Below, piece by piece: positions 21,477 through 27,390 of a stretch of 27,390 bases of DNA; position 1 is the first letter of the stretch, and each line of letters begins with the position of its first letter. The translations under genes were made by a program, and so were the position numbers. Location of the stretch: the NCBI GenBank assembly GCA_964621615.1, contig CAZUMW010000054.1:1-27390 (forward strand). Direction: 5' to 3'. The notes beneath the pieces were generated by a model. That model did no database searches. It was given only the letters and a program-made list of their open reading frames with translations, and was not told where the DNA came from. This DNA is from CAZUMW01 sp964621615. Lineage in GTDB: Bacteria > Desulfobacterota > WTBG01 > CAIYCZ01 > CAIRTM01.

Positions 21477-24065
21477 ATGAATCCACGTCTCTTCTGCAGA
21501 GAACAACAGTATGAAATAACACTGGGGATGACCTTTTCGTTCGACCCATTGTTTTTTGAAAGAGTTATTCTCCGGGATCTCTGGGCTGGTGGATCCGGGG
21601 AAATTCTTATAATAGGTGACTCCGGCAGAATAGATGAAATAATGCCCGGCGCTATTGGGCAGGTTCGTTATCTCGGAAGACAGTATCAACTTGACATACC
21701 GAGAATCAACTGTAGACAGCATGCGAAACTTCTCCTGAGGGCCGGTGCTGAAGGTGCCCTTGTTTGGATTGGTTCCGGTAATTTGACCTTTGGCGGATGG
21801 GGAGGAAACAGGGAGCTGTCAAGTGCATGGATCGTAAACAAAGAGGACAGCCCTGCAAAATCCGTATTATATAATTTACTGAAATCAATTTCAGACATTA
21901 CCGGCCAGTCCGGGAAAGAGGTGATAGAGCATATTCTTGACTTGTCATGGATGAGCAAGGCTGAAAGTCAGGGGTTCGATGACAAAACGGTGTTTTTGTC
22001 AATACCGCAGAAATCGCTTGCTTCGCAGCTTGCTGAAAGGTGGTCCGGTAGACGCTTTAACAGCATAAAAATCTGTACCGGCTCAACTGACATCAAAGGG
22101 GAGTTCATTTCATGGGCCGCAAAACAGTTTGGTGTTTCAGAGGCCACAATTGCGTTGGATCCCCATTTGAGCGATTTCTATCCGGAACAGCTCGAAAAAC
22201 TTCCGGTTGATATAAAAATACAGCCGATTGCCTCATCACCCATGCCGCATGCGAAATTTTTCTGGTTCGAAGGACCTGACGGTTGTGCTGCAACGTTTGG
22301 CTCGGCCAATTGCTCAGCAGCAGCATGGCTCCTGGCTCCGGATCGTGGTGGAAACATTGAGCTAAATGTCGTTTATGACAACTGTGACGCAGAAGAATAC
22401 GCCCATGTTCTGAATGTTATTGATAGCAATAGTGCTGTCCGGCCGACACAAGTTGAAGGCCTGGGTGAAAGAGATCGTGATGATGATGACAAGAAGCCTG
22501 TCGAATCATCTATAAAGCTAGTTGAATTTTCAATCAATAAAGCGATTAATCAGTTAAGAGCCAAAGTGTATCCCCCTGTACCTTCGCAGACAAAAGCAGT
22601 TGCCGATTTTCAGGAAACGACCGTTAATCTGAAACCAGCAGACAATAAAGGCAGTGTCTGGATCGGCCCCGTGCCAGATTTTCAGACAGAGCGGGGCACG
22701 AACTTTGGGAAAATCATATTTTATAACGAAGGGCATGAGCAATATACAAATATACGGTGGCTCGACGATGAGGATGAACTGCAACATGCATCCCTGGGCA
22801 AGCGGATAGTCGGCACCATTTCGGGACTTGGGCGGATGTTGAAAACTCCCGAGCAAAGAAAAATACTGGAGGATCTGAACGACATTGCCACATTGATATT
22901 CTCGTCATCAAAGAATTTTCCTGATCCACCGATGATACGGGAGAAAGGAAAGGATTCGGAAGAAGAAAAAGACGAAAATGTAAAAGCGGTAGACCCAAAC
23001 GAGCTGGTCAAGACCCTCGGCCAGCTTGAAGAGGCAAATGTCTCGGCTCACCTGACAGGCAGTATTGTTCCTGGTTTGCCCGTAACAGGTGTTATGCGGA
23101 TACTATTTCCGGAAATGCATCTAGAAAATGAAGAGGAAGAGGGCGGGGAAACTGATGAAGATCCAGATGAACTGCCCCTGTCTGATGAAACTGGACAAAA
23201 AAAGCCTGAGCCTGAAAAAGACCAAAACAATACCCCGCCGCCCAAGACGCTCAGAAATCGTCTTGTCGATTTGATGAATAAATATTTCAAACGGATGGCT
23301 GATCTGCAGTTTGCCGTAACCGGTACTTCAACCCAATTGGTTCAGGCTGCCGCATTTCCTCTTGCTGTCGCTGCAAGAGGCCTTGAAGGAAACTGGGTCG
23401 AGAGTGATGTCGCTGCTGAATGGGTGGGAAAGGTTTCAGAGCTTCTTTTTAGCGTCGAAATCAGTGATCGGGAATCGGGATTAGACAAACACAAGGGGCT
23501 TTTGGCCTTTTTCCGGCAACGCTACAAAACAGAAGAACGGGAAGAAACATTTTTGAAGGTATTAGGTGATGGGACGCTATGGATTGCGCTTACTGCTGCG
23601 CTTTCAAAAATCAAGACGGGTGATTCCTTTCGGTCTCTTGAAAAGGCACTTGTTCTCAATGAAGTTTTTAATGAAGAAACTCTTCGTTGTGATATGGACG
23701 CTGACCGTTTTAAGATCCTTCTTTCCAGACTTCATATGCAAGGTCAGAGCGAAACGTATTTGAAACGTGTCCAGCAAATTTCGGAAAAAGTTAATTATAT
23801 TGATACATTCCTCAGGAATTCATGTGACGAACTGCTTAAACAACAATATGGATCCAGACATAAAGAAGGCGATTTGCTCTGGCAGCCTTTTGCTGGTTTT
23901 GCCTGGGCGGAAGAGGATGCAGTTATTGCCGATGGCACCAACATAAAGGCACATCTTCGGTTGAGGGGCAACACATCGGTCGTTCGGTCAGATCGTTATG
24001 TAAACGTACCGATTGCGCGAGAAAAGCATCTTGAGCTGGATGAGGCTTTTGAGTATTTGTATTGA
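21477..24065 (+). CDS. Large phospholipase-D-like nuclease with two HKD motifs
   Basis: An 862-aa protein. The N-terminal ~320 residues hold two PLD motifs: HAKLLL (H82-x-K84) with GSGN at ~100 and then GGNREL, and HAKFFW (H258-x-K260) with GSAN at ~276 and then GGNIEL. The HxK with a following G-S-x-N is what PLD-family phosphodiesterases use; the HKD aspartate is replaced by Gly-Asn-Arg/Ile-Glu, as in several nuclease branches. The middle has two very acidic linkers (~488-505 and ~552-590); the helical C-terminal ~270 residues have no match. Such enzymes cut DNA, as in BfiI-type restriction. With its tightly linked partner it makes a likely two-gene defence system. Confidence 0.75.
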   Translation: MNPRLFCREQQYEITLGMTFSFDPLFFERVILRDLWAGGSGEILIIGDSGRIDEIMPGAIGQVRYLGRQYQLDIPRINCRQHAKLLLRAGAEGALVWIGSGNLTFGGWGGNRELSSAWIVNKEDSPAKSVLYNLLKSISDITGQSGKEVIEHILDLSWMSKAESQGFDDKTVFLSIPQKSLASQLAERWSGRRFNSIKICTGSTDIKGEFISWAAKQFGVSEATIALDPHLSDFYPEQLEKLPVDIKIQPIASSPMPHAKFFWFEGPDGCAATFGSANCSAAAWLLAPDRGGNIELNVVYDNCDAEEYAHVLNVIDSNSAVRPTQVEGLGERDRDDDDKKPVESSIKLVEFSINKAINQLRAKVYPPVPSQTKAVADFQETTVNLKPADNKGSVWIGPVPDFQTERGTNFGKIIFYNEGHEQYTNIRWLDDEDELQHASLGKRIVGTISGLGRMLKTPEQRKILEDLNDIATLIFSSSKNFPDPPMIREKGKDSEEEKDENVKAVDPNELVKTLGQLEEANVSAHLTGSIVPGLPVTGVMRILFPEMHLENEEEEGGETDEDPDELPLSDETGQKKPEPEKDQNNTPPPKTLRNRLVDLMNKYFKRMADLQFAVTGTSTQLVQAAAFPLAVAARGLEGNWVESDVAAEWVGKVSELLFSVEISDRESGLDKHKGLLAFFRQRYKTEEREETFLKVLGDGTLWIALTAALSKIKTGDSFRSLEKALVLNEVFNEETLRCDMDADRFKILLSRLHMQGQSETYLKRVQQISEKVNYIDTFLRNSCDELLKQQYGSRHKEGDLLWQPFAGFAWAEEDAVIADGTNIKAHLRLRGNTSVVRSDRYVNVPIAREKHLELDEAFEYLY

Positions 24066-24067
24066 CG

Positions 24068-24163
24068 TTATTTGTTTGAAGTAAAAAATGAAATGGCATC
24101 TTTAATCGTTTTGTCAAAATTTTTCAGGTATTTTTTGGGAATAAGATCGAGGGCTTCTATCAT
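24068..24163 (-). pseudogene. 31-codon remnant beside the IS end
   Basis: A short minus-strand frame, MIEALDLIPKKYLKNFDKTI and on to KDAISFFTSNK, with protein-like composition and no ribosome binding site. It lies convergent to and 2 nt past the PLD gene, next to the end of the outer IS21 element. It may be the tail of a gene cut by that element. Weak. Confidence 0.25.
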
Positions 24164-24186
24164 TGTATAATTTTTTTTCTTTATTT

Positions 24187-24236
24187 TGCGCTCACACCCC
24201 GATGGCCACCCAAAATCCCCCACCTGTGGCCACTTG
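24187..24236. mobile_element. Left terminal repeats of an outer IS21-family element (interrupted)
   Basis: GGCCACC, a spacer and AATCCCCCACC at 24204-24224, then GGCCACTTG at 24228-24236, whose continuation AAAGTCCCCCAACC resumes at 27099 on the far side of the inserted IS. Paired repeats of this form are typical of IS21-family ends. The terminus is probably near the TG at 24187. Confidence 0.5.
24231..24236. repeat. Target-site duplication, left copy
   Basis: CACTTG here is repeated at 27093-27098, directly flanking the IS21 ends. Six bases is within the 4-8 bp usual for this family. Confidence 0.7.
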
Positions 24237-24289
24237 TGATTGACGTCAATTATTTTTACCGGTCAACGACAATTAAAATTCCCGTTTTT
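24237..24289. repeat. IS21 left terminal inverted repeat
   Basis: It contains an outer degenerate copy (24245-24260, GTCAATTATTTTTACC) and an inner good copy (24268-24283) of the 16-bp transposase repeat, followed by CCCGTTTTT shared with the right end. Confidence 0.75.
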
Positions 24290-24335
24290 TCACCCCACAC
24301 AGAGAAGATTTCCTGTCTGGGGATAGATGCCTATG

Positions 24336-24602
24336 TTAGTATGTGTACATCCGTTTCAAATATGTTGCTTTATGTCTGTCGTGTGTAATGTCTGATCTTG
24401 ATATATCGTAAACCAATACTGGGTAAGAGTATCCGCAAACGTAATCGTAATCAGCAATTACCAGGCAGTCTTTATAATCAGTTATCATATAAACGTCTTT
24501 GTTTTCCTCAGCCTCATCAAACCATGTGGTGTTTTTATCTGTAAAGGTAATATCAATTGTTTCCAGCCTGCCTTTCTGCAGATTGTAAACGGTTTGTTCC
24601 AT
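24336..24602 (-). CDS. IS21 passenger protein of unknown function
   Basis: An 88-aa acidic, Tyr-rich protein beginning MEQTVYNLQKGRLETIDITF, with TTWFDEAEENKDVYMITDYK and DYDYVCGYSYPVLVYDIS. No family is recognised; the strand-rich pattern suggests a small beta-fold. AGGAG precedes the ATG by 7 bases. It lies inside the IS ends, 104 nt behind istB on the same strand. IS21 elements normally carry only istA and istB, so this is cargo: possibly a regulator of transposition, an antirestriction-like protein, or a captured gene. Confidence 0.65.
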   Translation of the reverse strand: MEQTVYNLQKGRLETIDITFTDKNTTWFDEAEENKDVYMITDYKDCLVIADYDYVCGYSYPVLVYDISRSDITHDRHKATYLKRMYTY

Positions 24603-24706
24603 CTTTTTTCTCCTGTCTTTTGAATTGCCCAAAAAAGGGCTTACGAGAATTGCCTGCAATCGACGATCTCTGCCCGGCCCTTAGGTAACCATTACCCAAA
24701 ATCCAA

Positions 24707-25498
24707 TCATGTGGAGCCTTTTGCAGGGTTATCGGCTTTTTTGCTCTTGTTTTTTTTAGCCGCTTCCATCCGATAGCTGTCAATGTTGAGCTCAACAATC
24801 ACACTGTGATGCACCAATCGGTCAATAGCTGCTGCCGTTACCATGGGGTCTTTAAAGATCTGCTCCCATTTAGAAAACGGCAGATTACTGGTAATCATAA
24901 CACTGCTGCGCTCATAGCGGTCTGCCAGCAGGGTAAACAGCACTTCCATCTCAGAACGGTCCTGTTGCACATAGCCGATATCATCAATGATCAGGGCATC
25001 ATAGCGCCCCAGCTTTTTCAATAACCGGGACAGCTGCAAATCCTGCTTTGCCCGCAACAGATCCTGTACCAGCAGGCTGCAGGGGCTAAAATAGACCTTG
25101 CGGCCCTTCAGGATCAACTCCTGACCAATGGCACACAGCAAATGGGTCTTACCGCTGCCGGGATTGCCGAAGGCCAGGATGTTTTCCTTATGATCCACAA
25201 AAGAACCTTCCTGCAGTGATCGGACCTGATGAGCCACTTTAGCCGGCACTCGTTTCAAATCAAAGCTTTGCATGTTTTTGTTCCGTGGTAGCCGGGAATC
25301 CCGCAAATTGCGCTCTATCCGGTTGTTTTGCCGGGTTATGCATTCCAGCTCGACCAGTTCCAGAAGATACTGCTCATAGCTGAAACTGTCCTGCCGGGCC
25401 TGTACGGCCACATCGGCGTAGCTTTTGCTTATGGTGCTTAGAAACAGTTGCTTGAGATAATTGTTTAAAAGTGCCTGTATATCTTTTATCTTAACCAT
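24707..25498 (-). CDS. istB: IS21 transposition helper ATPase IstB
   Basis: A 263-aa AAA+ protein of the DnaC-like class. Walker A is GNPGSGKT (111-118), Walker B ALIIDD (168-173), and TSNLPFSKW is the sensor segment; all match IstB. It remodels target DNA and activates the IstA transposase. The start at 25498 has AAGGAGG and overlaps the istA stop in ATGGTTAA, the usual translational coupling. A longer frame upstream lies wholly inside istA and is not used. The protein ends in a Lys-rich tail. Confidence 0.92.
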   Translation of the reverse strand: MVKIKDIQALLNNYLKQLFLSTISKSYADVAVQARQDSFSYEQYLLELVELECITRQNNRIERNLRDSRLPRNKNMQSFDLKRVPAKVAHQVRSLQEGSFVDHKENILAFGNPGSGKTHLLCAIGQELILKGRKVYFSPCSLLVQDLLRAKQDLQLSRLLKKLGRYDALIIDDIGYVQQDRSEMEVLFTLLADRYERSSVMITSNLPFSKWEQIFKDPMVTAAAIDRLVHHSVIVELNIDSYRMEAAKKNKSKKADNPAKGST

Positions 25499-26984
25499 TG
25501 GAAGCCTCCTTCCCGCCCTGTTCAAAAAGGCTGTCATAGGTAAGAAGATCCACCGGTTGAATGTCAACCTCCTTTACCGCATAATATCTCCGGTCAGAGA
25601 AAAGTTTCTCTTTCACTGTTTCAAATGCTACTGGCTCGGCGGTATTCAGCATCTGCTGCAGCACGCTTTCAACACGATCCTGGCTCTCTGTTGCTGCCAA
25701 ATGCAGTATCTTCACATACTGGCGGTTTGCAACCGGAGAGTCGTGACGGGACCTGAGGCAGTCATAGGCTATCCGGAAGCAAGTACCGGGAAACAAGTCG
25801 TCCCGGTACCGGTAATTGTCAAACGCACCGGGTTTGCGCACCAGCCAGTCTATAATATGCCGATAGCAAATTCTGTGTTTGCACCTGCCTTTGATTCTGG
25901 GCAGCGCTTCCACTTTCCGTTGGGCATACCAGATTTCTATGTGTCCGGCATATATACGGGCATCAACCCATTGGCCGATAAGACGGCTGTGTACTGAATA
26001 CGTGTTGCACAGTACCCGGATGGTTGAGCTGGGGCCCACTTTTACCCGTTCTTTTTTGCAGTCATCCAGCCGCCGCTCGGGTAGCCGCTTTAAAACCTTC
26101 AACTCTTCCCCCAGCCGCTTTTTACGGCCGGCGTTGAGCTGGGCAAACAGTTTTTGTAAAAATGACTCATAATGCTGTCTGTCTGTAAAATCACGGCTGC
26201 CCCGCATCCGCAGTGCCTGATCAAGCGCATTCTTGAAGCGGTAGTGCCGTTGCTCGATATCTCCGTTCTCGTTGGCATGATCTGCCCGGGTTTTCTCTCC
26301 GGTAAGCCCATAATGTTGTAAAAGCTCACGATACCGGGTCGTAAATTCCTCCGGATTACACTCCTTGTGCACCGCTGCACTCATCCGATCCGTACGGTGA
26401 CGCTGCGCGACACCCCCAAGCTCCCACAGAGCATTCTGTAATCCCTCGCTCAGACTCTCATAACTCTCGGAAAAACAGATGGTTCCGGTTTCCCAGTTGG
26501 AATAGGTCAGCACAAAATGATACATCAGATGTTCAAATGACTGACCGCCAATGGTGATTTGAAGCTCGTTCATGTTTGTGAAATCAGAGGCACATAACTG
26601 GCCGGGGGAGTGTTTCTGTGGGAAGAAGACTTCCTTTGACGGTCCCTCGGTTGCCCGCCATACTTTGATACGTCGTTGCAGAGTACGAAGCTGTCCGTCT
26701 GAGAATTTGCCCGGCTTGTCTCGCTGCAGCGCATCAAACAGCGTTTTTGCTTCCAGACCCGGGTTAACTGTCAGCTTTTGTTTGATTTCTTCCCAAACAC
26801 CTTCAAAGGGGTCTTCTCGGGTGCGCCAGGTAGGTTCTGTGCGGCACTGGCTCGGCAATTGTTCGTTTTTTAGATACTTTCCGGCCGTTTTTTCATCCAT
26901 CCCTGCTTTTGCTGCTGCCGTGGCTTTCGTTTTTTCTGTCTTTATGAGCATTCTTAGTCTCCTCACCTGTTGATCGGTTACCAT
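25491..26984 (-). CDS. istA: IS21 transposase IstA
   Basis: A 497-aa transposase. The N-terminal ~45 residues are an HTH (RRLRMLIKTEKTKATAAAKA, then MDEKTAGKYL). The DDE core has D134 (CASDFTNMNE), D199 (RTDRMS, where many have TDN) and E244 in NENGDIEQRH. A beta-barrel region follows (~320-370). It cuts and joins the IS ends, working with IstB. The ATG follows CAGGAGGG. The full catalytic set and length suggest it is active. Confidence 0.92.
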   Translation of the reverse strand: MVTDQQVRRLRMLIKTEKTKATAAAKAGMDEKTAGKYLKNEQLPSQCRTEPTWRTREDPFEGVWEEIKQKLTVNPGLEAKTLFDALQRDKPGKFSDGQLRTLQRRIKVWRATEGPSKEVFFPQKHSPGQLCASDFTNMNELQITIGGQSFEHLMYHFVLTYSNWETGTICFSESYESLSEGLQNALWELGGVAQRHRTDRMSAAVHKECNPEEFTTRYRELLQHYGLTGEKTRADHANENGDIEQRHYRFKNALDQALRMRGSRDFTDRQHYESFLQKLFAQLNAGRKKRLGEELKVLKRLPERRLDDCKKERVKVGPSSTIRVLCNTYSVHSRLIGQWVDARIYAGHIEIWYAQRKVEALPRIKGRCKHRICYRHIIDWLVRKPGAFDNYRYRDDLFPGTCFRIAYDCLRSRHDSPVANRQYVKILHLAATESQDRVESVLQQMLNTAEPVAFETVKEKLFSDRRYYAVKEVDIQPVDLLTYDSLFEQGGKEASNG

Positions 26985-27039
26985 CCAAACCCTCCTGTTC
27001 CATAAACAAACGGTTTGGATGAGTTTATTCCCTTTTGCT

Positions 27040-27092
27040 AAAAACGGGAATTCTAATTGTCGTCAGGTGGGAATTCTAATTGTCGTTCATCA
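27040..27092. repeat. IS21 right terminal inverted repeat
   Basis: It contains two exact copies of GGGAATTCTAATTGTC at 27046-27061 and 27069-27084 (23 bp apart), the transposase-binding repeats, and ends ATCA before the CACTTG duplication. Confidence 0.8.
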
Positions 27093-27098
27093 CACTTG
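27093..27098. repeat. Target-site duplication, right copy
   Basis: CACTTG, matching 24231-24236. Confidence 0.7.
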
Positions 27099-27181
27099 AA
27101 AGTCCCCCAACCCTCAAGCTCACCTAAAGCATAAAAAGCGGCGAAAAAAAAGCTTCAAAAGCAGGCAGCAGAACGTTACAA

Positions 27182-27210
27182 CCTCCCATTCACTAATGCC
27201 AGATGGGAGG
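27182..27210 (+). promoter_or_regulatory. Leader hairpin of the outer transposase gene
   Basis: CCTCCCAT (27182-27189) and ATGGGAGG (27203-27210) form a perfect 8-bp stem with a 13-nt loop, 20 nt ahead of the TTG start. It could limit transposase translation; it would also hide the ATG at 27203, an alternative in-frame start. Confidence 0.4.
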
Positions 27211-27229
27211 ATCAGAAAGGGGGAACGTT

Positions 27230-27352
27230 TTGCACCCGAACAAGAAAGCTGCGATAATCACACTACTTAGCAACGGAGTCAGTCAGCGGGAGATCAAGCG
27301 CAAAGTCCGTGTAGACCGAAAGACCATCCGAAAATACGTAAGCGATCCATAA
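27230..27352 (+). pseudogene. N-terminal fragment of a second IS21-type transposase
   Basis: A 40-residue HTH: NKKAAIITLLSNGVSQREIK, then RKVRVDRKTIRKYVSDP, then a TAA. This is the typical N-terminus of IstA-like transposases, but unlike the complete istA in this window. Reading past the stop gives SSQHSPAVA and then TAG, which still resembles the linker of such proteins, so the gene is probably broken by nonsense changes. TTG with AGGGGG ahead is the likely start; ATG at 27203 is in frame too. Confidence 0.55.
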
Positions 27353-27390
27353 ACCGCATCTTCACAGCATAGTCCCGCCGTGGCATAGTG

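Larger units (their letters stand above)
24237..27092 (-). mobile_element. Complete IS21-family insertion sequence with passenger gene
   Basis: A 2856-bp element starting TGAT and ending ATCA, carrying istA, istB and a third small gene, all leftward. Its 53-bp ends match at about 40 positions in inverted orientation. Each end holds two 16-bp repeats 23 bp apart: GACAATTAGAATTCCC twice at the right end, and GACAATTAAAATTCCC plus a decayed outer copy at the left. CACTTG flanks both sides. Both transposition genes appear intact. Confidence 0.85.
27099..27390 (+). mobile_element. Continuation of the outer IS21-family element
   Basis: It opens with AAAGTCCCCCAACC, the second half of the outer element's end repeat, and goes on to a leader hairpin and the 5' end of a second, unrelated istA. 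It runs off the window. Confidence 0.55.

Noticed and set aside
25499..25567. N-terminal extension of istB.
   Set aside because: It lies inside istA; the ATGGTTAA overlap with AAGGAGG is the standard IstB start.
24235..27094. IS ends placed at TGTGAT/ATCACA.
   Set aside because: This choice gives no target duplication. Moving each end inward by two bases gives TGAT/ATCA ends with a 6-bp CACTTG duplication.
1..27390. tRNA, rRNA, CRISPR arrays and tRNA-type attachment sites.
   Set aside because: None seen by eye; no repeat-spacer pattern and no tRNA-like sequence at the block edges.
1..27390. Calling the whole contig archaeal because of the TATA-like promoters.
   Set aside because: RemA, the lipobox lipoprotein, the sigma/zf-HC2 protein, a TTGACA promoter and an intrinsic terminator point to a bacterial host; the archaeal signal is limited to one block.

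Overview
The window looks like an accessory island in a prokaryote of moderate GC. Bacterial traits dominate: a lipobox lipoprotein, an HU-type protein, a RemA/DUF370 protein, a sigma-factor-like protein with an anti-sigma zinc finger, and an intrinsic terminator. I cannot name a phylum. From about 15.9 to 19.4 kb, intergenic regions carry archaeal-looking promoters (a CGAAA-type box followed by TTTATATA). Two of these sit almost exactly 27 bp before start codons that lack a ribosome binding site. That block is therefore either a mobile module of archaeal style in a bacterium, or a sign that the host is not a typical bacterium. No tRNA, rRNA or CRISPR array was seen.

Layout. 40-3570 (-): large STAND NTPase with an N-terminal AlbA_2/Schlafen-like domain and C-terminal TPRs, a likely defence sensor. 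3738-4781 (-): AT-rich gene for an acyltransferase resembling autoinducer or N-acyl amino acid synthases. 4868-5473 (-): HU-like protein followed by a frameshifted XRE regulator remnant. 5636-10389 (-): an operon of tightly packed genes encoding a zinc protein, a HerA/VirB4-like ATPase fused to a winged helix and a PD-(D/E)XK-like domain, a two-TM peptide, a putative ADP-ribosyltransferase, a RING-like Cys-rich protein, RemA and perhaps a small Cys protein, ending at an intrinsic terminator. 10547-13045 (+): sigma-like/zf-HC2 protein plus a HEYRH putative metalloprotease. 13057-15278: XRE repressor divergent from a lipoprotein/secreted-protein pair, with two related 21-bp operators between them.

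15284-19687 is a mobile-element-like block: a catalytic-domain-only tyrosine recombinase, two unknown proteins, an RHH regulator with helically phased repeats beside it, a four-TM coiled-coil protein, and a small conserved protein. 19843-24065 (+) is a two-gene unit: an unknown 543-aa protein and a large double-HKD phospholipase-D-like nuclease, probably a defence system. 24237-27092 is a complete IS21-family element (istA, istB and a passenger gene) with 6-bp target duplications. It has inserted into the terminal repeats of a second IS21-family element whose interrupted transposase start is at the right edge.

Overall this is a patchwork of mobile DNA, DNA-translocation and defence genes. The strongest candidates for undescribed systems are the HerA-nuclease/ADP-ribosyltransferase/RemA operon, the sigma-zf-HC2/metalloprotease pair and the 543-aa/PLD pair.
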